NCBI GenBank assembly: GCA_030064845.1
Contig: JASJEC010000038.1
Coordinates: 1-43,410, forward strand
Length of the DNA: 43,410 bases
Direction: 5' to 3'
Source of the DNA: Kiloniellales bacterium
GTDB taxonomy: Bacteria > Pseudomonadota > Alphaproteobacteria > Kiloniellales > JAKSDN01
The first letter of the stretch is position 1; every line of letters begins with the position of its first letter. The notes beneath the pieces are model-generated. The model was not told the origin of the DNA. It was given only the letters and a program-made list of their open reading frames with translations, and searched no databases. The position numbers and the translations under genes are program-made. This document shows, in pieces, positions 25,645 through 33,912 of the stretch.

Positions 25645-26739
25645 ATGAGAAAAGGTCCAGTCGGTTCCCTCAAAACAACGGCGGTTCTGGCGAGCGGGAC
25701 GGCGATCGCCTTTGCCGGTGCCTTGGCCTTGTCCAGTCCGGCGCTGGCGGAGTGTTCGCCGGAGAGCTGGAAGGACTGCGCCGGCAAGCCCTGGGTCGAC
25801 GGCAAGACCATGGACACGCCGCTGGGCTCCAAGTGGTGGCCCAACCCGCTCTGGGGCGAGGGTGACGAAGCTGGATCGACCAACTGGTACACCAAGCCCG
25901 AGGTCGTGCTGCGCGCCATGGCGCAGGTCGAGGATGGCAAGGTCTACAAACTCGGCCACCCCTACAACGCCGATATGCCCTTGTTCGGGGCCCGCAAGTT
26001 CTCGTTGCGCATCCCTGGTACGCCGACCGGCGGTACCTTCGGCGCCAACCGGATCATGTGGAACGACGAGTTCCTGGCGACCGAGGTGGGACAGGTCGGC
26101 ACACAGTTCGACGGCCTGGGCCATATCGGCGTGCAGGTCGGCGTGGACGGCGACAAGACGGAAATGCGCTGGTACAACGGCTTCACCGCCGCCGAGATGG
26201 GCAATCCCTACGGTCTGAACAAGCTGGGGACGGAGAAGCTGCATCCCATCGTGGCGCGCGGCATCCTCTTGGATATCGCGTCCGCCCGTGGCGTCGAGGC
26301 GATGCAAGCGGGCGAGGTCATCACCATGGCCGACGTGAACGCCGCGTTGCAGAAGCAGGGCATGGAAGGCTTCGCGTTCGAGGAAGGCGACGCGATCATC
26401 TTCCGCACCGGCTGGGAGAAACACTGGGGCGACGCGGCGACCTACAACAACGGCTGCCCCGGGATCGGCATGGAGGTCGCGCGCTGGGTCGCGGAGGAGG
26501 TCAAGGCCGGCGTGACCGGCGCCGACACCTGGCCGGTCGATGCGGTGCCCAACCCGGACCCGGCCTGCGTGTTCTGCGTCCATACCTACCTGCAGACCCG
26601 TCACGGCATCGTCAACCAGGAGAACATGAAGCTGTCGGAACTGGCGAACGACGGCGTCTACGTCTTCGCCTACATGTACAGCCCCGCTCCGGTCCAGGGC
26701 GCGACCGGCTCGATGGGCGCGCCGGTCGCGATCCGCTAA
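25645..26739 (+). CDS. Exported cyclase-family (KynB-like) metal hydrolase
   Basis: The product is 364 residues from the ATG at 25645, which follows GGGAGGAAGTC. A signal peptide covers residues 1-35 (cleavage ALA-E). The body matches the cyclase family (Pfam PF04199) that includes arylformamidase. The metal-site region reads QVGTQFDGLGHIGV near residues 152-165. It keeps the GT.xDGLGH core but has Gln in place of the first His of the classic HxGTHxDxxxH motif and Gln in place of the second, as in the long form of the family. HTYLQTRHGIVNQEN near the end is also typical. Substrate unknown; location periplasmic. A DUF3299-like secreted protein follows after 81 bases. Confidence 0.85.
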   Translation: MRKGPVGSLKTTAVLASGTAIAFAGALALSSPALAECSPESWKDCAGKPWVDGKTMDTPLGSKWWPNPLWGEGDEAGSTNWYTKPEVVLRAMAQVEDGKVYKLGHPYNADMPLFGARKFSLRIPGTPTGGTFGANRIMWNDEFLATEVGQVGTQFDGLGHIGVQVGVDGDKTEMRWYNGFTAAEMGNPYGLNKLGTEKLHPIVARGILLDIASARGVEAMQAGEVITMADVNAALQKQGMEGFAFEEGDAIIFRTGWEKHWGDAATYNNGCPGIGMEVARWVAEEVKAGVTGADTWPVDAVPNPDPACVFCVHTYLQTRHGIVNQENMKLSELANDGVYVFAYMYSPAPVQGATGSMGAPVAIR

Positions 26740-26820
26740 ACCGGGCACCCAGGCCACCGCGGCACGGGACCGGCGCGTTGGGCCGGTCCCGCACCGCCAA
26801 GACTTTCGGAGTGGAGTATC

Positions 26821-27342
26821 ATGGTAATTCGGCTTTCGGCGCTCGTCGGTGTCCTGGTCGCTGCCGCACTGATTGCAGGATCCGCTCCGGCGGCGGCGCA
26901 GAAGGGCCTGCTGTCGTACTACGGGGCGCACGAACAGTCGCTCCATGCCGAGGATCCGTCCCTCCAGGCGGAGGGCGTGCTCGCCTGGGACAGCCTCGCG
27001 AACCTGAATGTCCGGGTTGAGACGCCGGCCCCCCTGCAGACGATTTTCCTCATCGAGTTCCCGGCGGAGCTTCTGGACCTCGAAGGTGAGGTGGTGCGCA
27101 TCAGGGGCTTCATGTACGCCCTCGAGTCCGGTGACGCCCACACGCGCTTCCTGCTCTCGGCCCGCCCGCCGGCCTGTCCGTTCTGCCTGCCGGGCACCGC
27201 GAAGACGCTGGTCGACATTAGGAGCGAAAACCCGATCCGCTTTACGCAGCGGCCGGTTCTGCTGGAGGGACGCTTCGCGATACTGGAGGATGACGACAGC
27301 GGGCTCTACTACCGGCTGGCAGACGCGAGCCTCGTCGACTAG
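26821..27342 (+). CDS. Secreted DUF3299-like protein
   Basis: The product is 173 residues, with GGAG about five bases before the ATG. A signal peptide covers residues 1 to ~26 (LVAAALIAGSAPAAAQ). The segment GEVVRIRGFMYALES..HTRFLLSARPPACPFCLPG matches the DUF3299 family, whose members carry a conserved Cys pair and are periplasmic or lipid-anchored. Function is not established; an OB-like fold and metal or redox role of the CPFC pair are possible. It probably shares a transcript with the cyclase-family gene. The stop codon is followed by a half-copy of the hairpin repeat (GGCAGATCATGTTCGGACGGAA). Confidence 0.7.
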   Translation: MVIRLSALVGVLVAAALIAGSAPAAAQKGLLSYYGAHEQSLHAEDPSLQAEGVLAWDSLANLNVRVETPAPLQTIFLIEFPAELLDLEGEVVRIRGFMYALESGDAHTRFLLSARPPACPFCLPGTAKTLVDIRSENPIRFTQRPVLLEGRFAILEDDDSGLYYRLADASLVD

Positions 27343-27508
27343 GGCAGATCATGTTCGGACGGAAGTACGGCTTTCACTGAACGAGCGCTGGGATCTTGCC
27401 GCGCGGCGGCGGTCGTGCCTGTTCCAACCGAAGCGGTTCGGAAACAGGCCGCGGCTCGTGGGCGGGCCTCAGTTCAATGCGGGCCGCGCTGTATCAATTT
27501 GTAAGGCC

Positions 27509-27568
27509 AGATTCTCCGGGTTTGATGGATCGCCTCTGGCGATTCAGTCGAACCCGGATCTGCTCTAC
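27509..27568. repeat. CTAGAGC-type hairpin element, diverged copy
   Basis: The left arm (CCAGATTCTCCGGGTTTGATGGATCGCC) pairs imperfectly with the right arm (GGCGATTCAGTCGAACCCGGATCTGCTCTA). The layout and the GGATCTGCTCTA terminus match the element at 16861. The terminal CTA is the TAG stop codon of the minus-strand gene that ends at 27565. It sits in the gap between convergent genes. Confidence 0.6.
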
Positions 27569-28164
27569 GGGACCCCGCCTGCCTCGGTCGGGCAGCCGAA
27601 GACCTGGGCGAGGCCGGGCATCAGCTTGCGGCCGAGCCTGAGGGGGTCCGAATTGCCGAGCACACCGCGTGCCTCGCCGCGCCAGAGCGGCCGGCCGCTA
27701 TCGCCGTCGCGCAGAGTCGCGGTCACGATCAGGAGCGTCGACTCGCGGGTCTCCCTGCCGCGGCGGCCGGACAGCAGGCTGTCGTTGCTGCTGGACCAGA
27801 GGTTGACCATGACTTCGACTCCCAGCTCGCCGGTCTTGGCGTGACCGAGAGTCCGGCTGGGGCCGTCGATCCGGCCCAGCTCGATCTTGCTGTCCATCAT
27901 GATCTCGTAGCGGTCTTTGGGGCCGATCTTGTGGCCCAGCTTCTTCATTTCCTTGCTGAACGACTCGACGATGCCGGTGTTGAGGTCGTCGTCGTTGTAG
28001 GGCTCGACGAAAAAGACGGCGCTCTCCGGGATCGGCTCGCAGGCGAGCCGGAAGGCCGTGCCCTGCGCCCGGGCCTCCGGGACGCCCGCGCCGGCCGCCA
28101 CGAGGGCCAGGCAGACGGCGGGAAGCACCCGCCGGAGCGCCGGCCGGAAAAGGGTCGCTGTCAT
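27565..28164 (-). CDS. Secreted protein of unknown function
   Basis: The product is 199 residues from the ATG at 28164; a GTG seven codons upstream is possible. A signal peptide covers residues 1 to ~33 (RVLPAVCLALVAAGAGVPEARAQ). The mature part contains FVEPYNDDDLNTGIVESFSKEMKKLGHKI, ELGVEVMVNLWSSSNDS and LLIVTATLRDGDSGRPLWRGEARG. This recalls small periplasmic proteins with an alternating beta pattern and a late ATLRD...LWRGEA strand, somewhat like DUF4136-type lipoproteins, but I cannot assign a family. No Cys lipobox is present. Its stop codon lies inside a hairpin repeat. Confidence 0.7.
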   Translation of the reverse strand: MTATLFRPALRRVLPAVCLALVAAGAGVPEARAQGTAFRLACEPIPESAVFFVEPYNDDDLNTGIVESFSKEMKKLGHKIGPKDRYEIMMDSKIELGRIDGPSRTLGHAKTGELGVEVMVNLWSSSNDSLLSGRRGRETRESTLLIVTATLRDGDSGRPLWRGEARGVLGNSDPLRLGRKLMPGLAQVFGCPTEAGGVP

Positions 28165-28225
28165 CGATCGAAGTCCCCGGAACACGGCGTCGATGGTACC
28201 AAAAGCCGGCGGTCCAAGGCGAGCG

Positions 28226-29374
28226 CTAACGCAGGCTGCGGGCGAAGGCCCGGACGTCGTCGATCAGCAGGTCCGGCGCCTCCAGGGCCGCGAAATGGCC
28301 GCCGCGCGGCATCACGGTCCAGCGCTGAACGTTGTATAGCCGCTCGACGTAGGACCGCGGCGGCCAGGCCAGGAGCTCCCTCGGGAAGAGGGCGCAGGCG
28401 GTCGGCACCTCGACCCGGCTGCCGTCGTGGGACAGGAAGCGCCCGCCTTCCTCGCGCCGCCCGTAGTAGATCCAGGACGCCGTGTTGAAGGTCCGGGTCA
28501 CGATGTAGACCATGATGTTGGCCAGAACCCGGTCGCGGTCGTGCGCACTCTCGATGTCGTCGCCCGCCAGGTCCGACCAGCCGTGGAACTTCTCGACGAT
28601 CCAGGCGGCAAGGCCGACGGGGCTGTCCATCATGGCGTAGCTCAAGGTCTGCGGCTTGGTGGCCTGCTGGATGCGGTAGCCGTTCTCCATCTCCTGCTCG
28701 CGCTCGAAGCGCCGGGCCCAGGCCTCCTCCTCGGGCGTCCGGGGCCCCTTGGGGTCGTGCATGGTCATGATGTTCAGATGGATCGCCCGGCAGGCCGGCG
28801 CATGCTCGAAGCCGAGCCAGCTGGAGATCGCGCCGCCCCAGTCGCCGCCCTGGGCGAGGTAGCGATCGTAGCCGAGCACCTTGGTCATCAGGCGGTCGAA
28901 CAGGCCGGCGATCCGCCGGGGACCGTAGGGCCGGGGCGGCCGGCCCGAGAATCCGAAGCCGGGCAGGGAAGGGGCGACCACGTCGAAGCCGTCCTCGGCC
29001 CTGCCGCCGAAGCGTTCCGGATGCGCCAAAGGCTCGATCAGGTCGAGGAACTCGACCACGGAGCCCGGCCAGCCGTGGCTGATCAGCAGCGGCAGCGGCG
29101 CGGGCCCGCTGCCCTTCTCGTGGATGAAATGGAGGTCGATGCCCTCGACCGGCGCAATGAAATGGGAGAAGCGGTTGATCGCCGCCTCCTGCTCGCGCCA
29201 GTCGAAGCCCTCGATCCAGTAGCGGCAGAGCTGCTTCAAGGCGTCGAGGTTGGTGCCGTAGCCCCAGCCGCCGTCGTCCGGCATCTCGTGCCAAGGATAG
29301 GCCGCGACGCGGTCGCGGATCCCCGCCAGGGTCGCGTCGGGGACCGTCAGGCTGAAGGGCCGGAGGCCGGTCAC
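28226..29374 (-). CDS. Epoxide hydrolase, EHN-type alpha/beta hydrolase
   Basis: The product is 382 residues with a GTG start 19 bases after the RDD gene. The N-terminal EHN domain (~1-110) includes PFSLTVPDATLAGIRDRVAAYPW and GTNLDALKQLCRYWIEGFDWREQEAAIN. The core has the oxyanion motif HGWPG (100-104), the nucleophile D178 in QGGDWGGAIS and the catalytic His near residue 360 in PRGGHFAALEAPD. It should open epoxides to diols in the cytoplasm by way of an ester intermediate; the substrate is unknown. The close spacing suggests cotranscription with the RDD protein, though no functional link is obvious. Confidence 0.9.
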   Translation of the reverse strand: MTGLRPFSLTVPDATLAGIRDRVAAYPWHEMPDDGGWGYGTNLDALKQLCRYWIEGFDWREQEAAINRFSHFIAPVEGIDLHFIHEKGSGPAPLPLLISHGWPGSVVEFLDLIEPLAHPERFGGRAEDGFDVVAPSLPGFGFSGRPPRPYGPRRIAGLFDRLMTKVLGYDRYLAQGGDWGGAISSWLGFEHAPACRAIHLNIMTMHDPKGPRTPEEEAWARRFEREQEMENGYRIQQATKPQTLSYAMMDSPVGLAAWIVEKFHGWSDLAGDDIESAHDRDRVLANIMVYIVTRTFNTASWIYYGRREEGGRFLSHDGSRVEVPTACALFPRELLAWPPRSYVERLYNVQRWTVMPRGGHFAALEAPDLLIDDVRAFARSLR

Positions 29375-29393
29375 GGCAACGCGGCCGCCGCGG

Positions 29394-29903
29394 TCAGGCC
29401 AGGCCCGCCTTGGTGGCGGCCCGATGGCTGTAGCGCACCGAGACGGTGCCGGCGAGGAAGTCGTGCAGGGTGCGGCGGCGGTCGTTCAGCAGGCAGACGA
29501 TCAGGATCAGGAAGCCGCTGGGGAAGACCGTGGCGTAGAACAGCGCGGTCAGCACGAAGGCCTGGAAGTAGTCCGGCCGGCGGCCGGTCCAGCTGCGGAC
29601 CTCGACATCCATCAGCTGCATGCCGAGGGTCGCGCCGCAGGCGCCGACGAAGTAGCTGTGGTAGAGGATCGGCAGCAGCGGGGTCAGGATCAGCTTGGCG
29701 GGCCAGAGCAGGCCGAGAGAGAGGATCACCCCAACCCACATGGCGGCGACCAGCACCATCAGGATCGCCGCGTCAATGCCGTAGGCGAGCACCCGGCGCA
29801 GCATGATCTCGTCGTAGAGGTCCGGGTCGTCGAGCGGGTCGGGCGGGTTCTCGGACCAGACCGCGTCCCGGTCCCCGAAGCGGGTCAGTTCGAACTTCGG
29901 CAC
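29394..29903 (-). CDS. RDD family membrane protein
   Basis: The product is 169 residues with a GTG start. A soluble N-terminal stretch of ~35 residues precedes RRVLAYGIDAAILMVLVAAMW, which holds the Arg and Asp of the RDD motif in the first membrane helix. Two or three more hydrophobic segments follow (ILSLGLLWPAKLILTPLLPILY, FVLTALFYATVFPSGFLILIVCLL), with the second Asp in NDRRRTLHDFLAGTVSV. RDD proteins are small inner-membrane proteins, some implicated in ion transport. It precedes the epoxide hydrolase on the same strand. Confidence 0.88.
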   Translation of the reverse strand: MPKFELTRFGDRDAVWSENPPDPLDDPDLYDEIMLRRVLAYGIDAAILMVLVAAMWVGVILSLGLLWPAKLILTPLLPILYHSYFVGACGATLGMQLMDVEVRSWTGRRPDYFQAFVLTALFYATVFPSGFLILIVCLLNDRRRTLHDFLAGTVSVRYSHRAATKAGLA

Positions 29904-29990
29904 GATGGATCAGCCCTCGAGGCGATGGATACCACAAAAGGACATGGGTCGCCCTTGCCGGCTTGGCAAGCCGGCCGCGGTCCGGCGTAT

Positions 29991-30884
29991 TCAGCCGGGC
30001 TTCTCGATCTCGCGCAGCAGGATGATCGAGATGCGCCGGTTCCTCGGGTCGTAGGGGTTTTCCGGCGTCAGCAGCTCCTGGGCGGCCCGGCCCGCGACGG
30101 AGTCGATCCGCGAGGGGTCGATGCCGGCCTCGATCAGGGCCCGACGGCTCGCATTCGCCCGGTCGGTCGAGAGCTCCCAGTTGGAATAGCCCGTGTTGGA
30201 GACGAACGGCGCGGCATCAGTGTGGCCCTTGATCGCGATCTTCTGCGGCAGGCGGCTGATGGCGTCGGCCACCAGGTCCATCAGCTTCCGGGTATGGTCG
30301 AACATATTGGCCTGTCCGAGGGGGAACATGGACTTGCCGTGCTGATCGACGATCTGGATGCGCATGCCCTCCGGCGTGTGATCGATGATGATGTTCTGCG
30401 CCAGCTCCTTGAGGTCCGGCACCGCCTCGATCGCCTGGCGCAGGGTCCGCGCGGCCTCGTCGAACTGTTCCTGCTCGCGCCTCGCCATGAGCTCGTCGAG
30501 CTCCTCGCGGCTCAGGTCCTCGATCGATCGGCCGTCGTTCGGCCCGAAGTCCGTGCTCGCCTGCTCGCTGCTGGGGACGTTCTTGGCGATGTTGAGGGCC
30601 GCCGTCTGGTCGGTCAGCGCGCCTTCCTCGGCGATCACCGTGCCGCCCATGACGCCGCCGGCGCCGCTGGTGCGCCGTGACAGGCTGGCCGGCGAGAAGT
30701 AGTCCGCGATGCCCTTCTTCTGCTCGTCCGTGGTGGCGTTGAGCAGCCAGAGCAGCAGGAAGAAGGCCATCATGGCGGTCACGAAGTCGGCATAGGCGAC
30801 CTTCCAGGCGCCGCCGTGATGGCTGTGCGCCGCCTTCTTGACCTTCTTGACGATGATGATGTTGTTGCCGCCTTCCTCAGCCAT
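29991..30884 (-). CDS. Flagellar motor stator protein MotB
   Basis: The product is 297 residues; the ATG follows AAGGAACCGGG. It has a basic N-terminus (IVKKVKKAAHSHHGGAWKVAYADF) and a single membrane helix (~33-50) with D33, the proton-carrying Asp. A linker and plug follow, then the OmpA-like peptidoglycan-binding domain from ~150 (IQIVDQHGKSMFPLGQANM, IAIKGHTDAAPF, YSNWELSTDRANASRRAL, NRRISIIL). With MotA it forms the proton-driven stator anchored to the cell wall. It lies 23 bases after motA, so the two are one operon. No other flagellar genes lie in the window. Confidence 0.95.
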   Translation of the reverse strand: MAEEGGNNIIIVKKVKKAAHSHHGGAWKVAYADFVTAMMAFFLLLWLLNATTDEQKKGIADYFSPASLSRRTSGAGGVMGGTVIAEEGALTDQTAALNIAKNVPSSEQASTDFGPNDGRSIEDLSREELDELMARREQEQFDEAARTLRQAIEAVPDLKELAQNIIIDHTPEGMRIQIVDQHGKSMFPLGQANMFDHTRKLMDLVADAISRLPQKIAIKGHTDAAPFVSNTGYSNWELSTDRANASRRALIEAGIDPSRIDSVAGRAAQELLTPENPYDPRNRRISIILLREIEKPG

Positions 30885-30907
30885 GACCCGGTTCCTTCAG
30901 GCTGGCG

Positions 30908-31771
30908 TCAGTTGACGGGCGGCAGAGCGGCGCAGGCGTCCTCGACCTCCGCGAAGGTCGGCCGGTCGCTCGACAGCAGGGCCTTGCGCGCGAACTCGAC
31001 CGAGACGGCCGGTGCCGATCCGGCCATATGGGCCAGCAGGCCGGCCTTGATGCACTGGAAGTACTTGCCCTCGGCGTCGAAGGTGGCGGTGGCCTTGGAG
31101 GCGATGGGACCGACGAAGCCGTAGGCGATCCAGACGCCGAGGAAGGTGCCGACCAGGGCGCCGCCGATCAGCTTGCCGAGGACTTCAGGCGGCTCGCTGA
31201 TCGACCCCATGGTCTTGATCACGCCGAGGACCGCCGCGACGATGCCCAGCGCCGGCAGGCCGTCGGCCACGGTCTGGATCGCGCCTGCCAGCTGGTGGTG
31301 CTCGTGGTGGTGGGTCTCCAGCTCCTCGTCCATCAAGGCTTCCATCTCGTGCGGATTGTCGGCGCCGAGGGTCATCATGCGCAGGTAGTCGCAGAGGAAT
31401 TCGACCGCGTGATGGTTGTTGGCGAAGGTCGGGAAATCGTTGAAGATCGCGCTGTTTTCCGGGTTCTCGATATGCGGCTCCAGGGCTAGGTTGCCCTTGG
31501 TCTTGGCCAGCTTGAAGACCTGATAGAGCACGCTGAGCAGCTCGACGTAGCTCTCCTTCTTGTAGGCCGGGCCCTTGAAGCTGGCGCCCAGCGCCCGCAG
31601 AGCCCCCTTCAGCACCGGGCTCGTATTGGCGATCAGGAAGGCACCGAAAGCCGCGCCGCAGATGATGACGACCTCGAAGGGCTGCCACAGGACGCCCAGC
31701 TTGCCGCCCATCGCGACATAGCCGCCGAAGGTACAGCCGATCACAACGAGCGAGCCGATCAGAAGGAACAT
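30908..31771 (-). CDS. Flagellar motor stator protein MotA
   Basis: The product is 287 residues with an ATG start and GGGAAAG upstream. Four membrane segments lie at about 2-20, 31-52, 170-192 and 200-222. Family motifs are GGKLGVLWQPFEVVIICGAAFGAFLIAN near the N-terminus and GIVAAVLGVIKTMGSISEPPEVLGKLIGGALVGTFLGVWIAYGFVGP in the pore-lining region. The cytoplasmic loop is His-rich (ETHHHEHHQLAG). The stator drives flagellar rotation using protons. An intergenic region of 108 bases upstream contains a CtrA-like site. Confidence 0.96.
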   Translation of the reverse strand: MFLLIGSLVVIGCTFGGYVAMGGKLGVLWQPFEVVIICGAAFGAFLIANTSPVLKGALRALGASFKGPAYKKESYVELLSVLYQVFKLAKTKGNLALEPHIENPENSAIFNDFPTFANNHHAVEFLCDYLRMMTLGADNPHEMEALMDEELETHHHEHHQLAGAIQTVADGLPALGIVAAVLGVIKTMGSISEPPEVLGKLIGGALVGTFLGVWIAYGFVGPIASKATATFDAEGKYFQCIKAGLLAHMAGSAPAVSVEFARKALLSSDRPTFAEVEDACAALPPVN

Positions 31772-31844
31772 GAGGCTTTCCCAGGAGAGTTCGCGGGTCT
31801 CCGGAAAACCTCGCTCAGTCTGGTAAATAAACGGTTTAGTTGAA

Positions 31845-31859
31845 ATAAGTTAGTCTTAA
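31845..31859 (-). promoter_or_regulatory. CtrA-like binding site upstream of motA
   Basis: On the minus strand the bases read TTAAGACTAACTTAT, against the CtrA consensus TTAA-N7-TTAA (seven of eight conserved bases). It lies 74 bases before the motA start codon. CtrA controls motility genes in many Alphaproteobacteria, so the placement is sensible. One mismatch and local AT-richness leave doubt. Confidence 0.4.
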
Positions 31860-31879
31860 ATCCGTAGTATTCCGGCGGC

Positions 31880-33052
31880 TCAGGCCAGGGCCTGGGCCAG
31901 GTCCGCCACCAGGTCCTCCGTGTCCTCCACGCCGACCGACAGCCGGACCAGGCCGTCGCTGATGCCGAGCTCGGCGCGCATCTCGGCGGGGATCGAGGCG
32001 TGGGTCATGATCGCCGGATGCTCGATCAGGCTCTCGACGCCCCCCAGGCTCTCCGCCAGGGCGAAGATCTCGACCCGCTCGAGGAACCGCCTGGCCTCGG
32101 CCAGCCCGCCCCCGAGGACCGCGGTCACCATGCCGCCGGCGCCGCGCATCTGACGTTGGGCGAGCGCGTGCTGCGGGTGGCTCGGCAGGCCGGGGTAGTA
32201 GACCGTCTCGACCTTGGGGTGCTCGGCCAGGAAGCCGGCCACGGCGGCCGCGTTGGTGCAGTGGCGTTCCATGCGCAGCGCCAGGGTCTTGAGTCCGCGC
32301 AAGGCGAGAAAGGAGTCGAAGGGGCCCTGGATGCCGCCCACGGCGTTCTGCAGGTAGGCCAGCCGCTCCTCGATTTCCGGCGCGGCGCCGCTGACCACGA
32401 CGCCGCCGACCATGTCGGAGTGGCCGTTCAGGTACTTGGTTGCCGAGTGCATGACGAGGTCGATGCCCAGCTCCAGGGGCCGCTGCACCCAGGGCGTCGC
32501 AAAGGTGTTGTCGCAGACGGTCAGCACGCCCCGGCGCTTGGCGATCGCGGCGACGGCCTCGAGATCGACCAGCTTGAGCAGGGGGTTGGTCGGGCTCTCG
32601 ACCCAGATCATGCGCGTCTCGGGCCGGATTGCGGCTTCCAGCGCGTCGAGGTCGGTCATGTCGACCAGGGTGATTTCCAGCCCCGCCGAGCGCTTGCGCA
32701 CGTTCTCCAGGATGCGGTAGCTGCCGCCGTAGAGGTCGTCCATGGCGACGACATGGCTGCCGGCGTCGAGCAGCTCGAGCACCGTGCCCATGGCCGCCAT
32801 GCCCGAAGCGAAGGCGAAGCCGGCCCGGCCGCTCTCCAGGTCGGCGATGCAGCGCTCGTAGGCCATGCGGGTCGGGTTCTGCGACCGGCTGTACTCGTAG
32901 CCCTTGTGAACGCCGGGGCTCTCCTGGACGTAGGTCGAGGTCGCGTAGATCGGCGGCATGATCGCCCCGGTCGAGGGGTCCGGCGACTGCCCCGCGTGGA
33001 TCGTGCGGGTTGCGAAGCCGAGCCGATTCGGGCGCTTTGCGTCGTCTGGCAT
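31880..33052 (-). CDS. Cys/Met-metabolism PLP enzyme (cystathionine gamma-lyase/synthase type)
   Basis: The product is 390 residues, normal for the family. The pyridoxal-phosphate Lys is K206 in MHSATKYLNGHSDMVGG. Other family marks are YEYSRSQNPTRMAYE, FASGMAA, VESPTNPLLKLVD, CDNTFATPW and the C-terminal AESLGGVESLIEHPAIMTHASIP. The EHPA..THAS ending fits either gamma-lyase (cystathionine to cysteine and 2-oxobutyrate) or gamma-synthase. The nearby cystathionine beta-synthase makes gamma-lyase more likely, giving reverse transsulfuration. An opposite-strand membrane gene separates the two, so they are probably not one transcript. The enzyme is cytoplasmic. Confidence 0.9.
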   Translation of the reverse strand: MPDDAKRPNRLGFATRTIHAGQSPDPSTGAIMPPIYATSTYVQESPGVHKGYEYSRSQNPTRMAYERCIADLESGRAGFAFASGMAAMGTVLELLDAGSHVVAMDDLYGGSYRILENVRKRSAGLEITLVDMTDLDALEAAIRPETRMIWVESPTNPLLKLVDLEAVAAIAKRRGVLTVCDNTFATPWVQRPLELGIDLVMHSATKYLNGHSDMVGGVVVSGAAPEIEERLAYLQNAVGGIQGPFDSFLALRGLKTLALRMERHCTNAAAVAGFLAEHPKVETVYYPGLPSHPQHALAQRQMRGAGGMVTAVLGGGLAEARRFLERVEIFALAESLGGVESLIEHPAIMTHASIPAEMRAELGISDGLVRLSVGVEDTEDLVADLAQALA

Positions 33053-33303
33053 ATGATCTGACCCTAAACGCAGCTGCGTGAGATTTAACGCGACCCTTCT
33101 GTATCCAGACGGCGGGTGTCAATCCCTTTGTGGCGCGGCCGGCAGGAGAAGCCTCGGCTCATCGGGTCGATCCCCGAGCGACGCCCTTAACCTGCCATTG
33201 GGGCTTGCCGTGCAAGGATTGCTGCCCATCGGGACGGCTGATCTGCCGCGTTCGATGAGAGACCTAGGCCCGGGCGGCCCTGAACCCAGCCGTGAGCCAT
33301 CCC

Positions 33304-33897
33304 ATGGTGGACGAACTATCCCAGTCTAAGGCGTTCCGCCGCCTGGAAGACGGAAGATATCTCTATCGTGATCACTTTTTCGCAAGAACCGTGATCTTGG
33401 AGGCTGATCTCGCACAGAAGGTCTTCGAAGGGCGCAAGATCAAGACTTGGATAGTTTGGCCCACGGCCGGACTGGCTTCGACAATCGGCGTTCTCTACAG
33501 GTCTGACCGCTACGATCTCATCGGCATTGTCTTGTTGTTGCTTCTTGTCCCTGCATGGCTCTTGTACCGCTCTCACAGGAAACAAACCTATTGGGACAGC
33601 CTTCGACGCGCTCCGACAGCGCCGGACTCCATGGCGCTGGGATTCGACTGGGCCAACATCGCTGCCGAGCGGATGGCGCCCTGGGTGCCAAAACTTGGCA
33701 TCGTTGCCGGTCCGTTCATGACCGCCCTCATGGCAGTCATCCTTTGGACGGAGCTCATGCAAGAGGAGACCGACTGGCCAGGTCTTCTCCTGACCATTTC
33801 CCTGACCCTTCTAATGGCAGGTTTCAGCCTGTTTTACCTAAAGATCTGGCAGGCTCAGAGACGCAAGCGCAGTTCCCAGCAAGAGTCGTCGAACTGA
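33304..33897 (+). CDS. Membrane protein of unknown function
   Basis: The product is about 197 residues from the ATG at 33304; a GTG at 33292 would add four. Neither start has a clear ribosome site. There is a soluble N-terminus, then a hydrophobic hairpin at ~48-90 (IVWPTAGLASTIGVLY, LIGIVLLLLLVPAWLLY). A basic loop RSHRKQTYWDSLRRAP follows, then two more helices at ~130-150 and ~160-185, and a basic tail. The topology with paired helices resembles small YcxB- or DUF-type membrane proteins, but I recognise no family. The gene is less GC-rich than its neighbours and lies opposite in direction between the two transsulfuration genes, which suggests insertion. Confidence 0.7.
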   Translation: MVDELSQSKAFRRLEDGRYLYRDHFFARTVILEADLAQKVFEGRKIKTWIVWPTAGLASTIGVLYRSDRYDLIGIVLLLLLVPAWLLYRSHRKQTYWDSLRRAPTAPDSMALGFDWANIAAERMAPWVPKLGIVAGPFMTALMAVILWTELMQEETDWPGLLLTISLTLLMAGFSLFYLKIWQAQRRKRSSQQESSN

Positions 33898-33912
33898 CTT
33901 GGCGAAGCCGGC

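Noticed and set aside
33053..33303. SAM-type riboswitch upstream of the cystathionine enzyme gene
   Set aside because: The leader lacks the conserved SAM-II core words, and no alternative aptamer layout was recognised.
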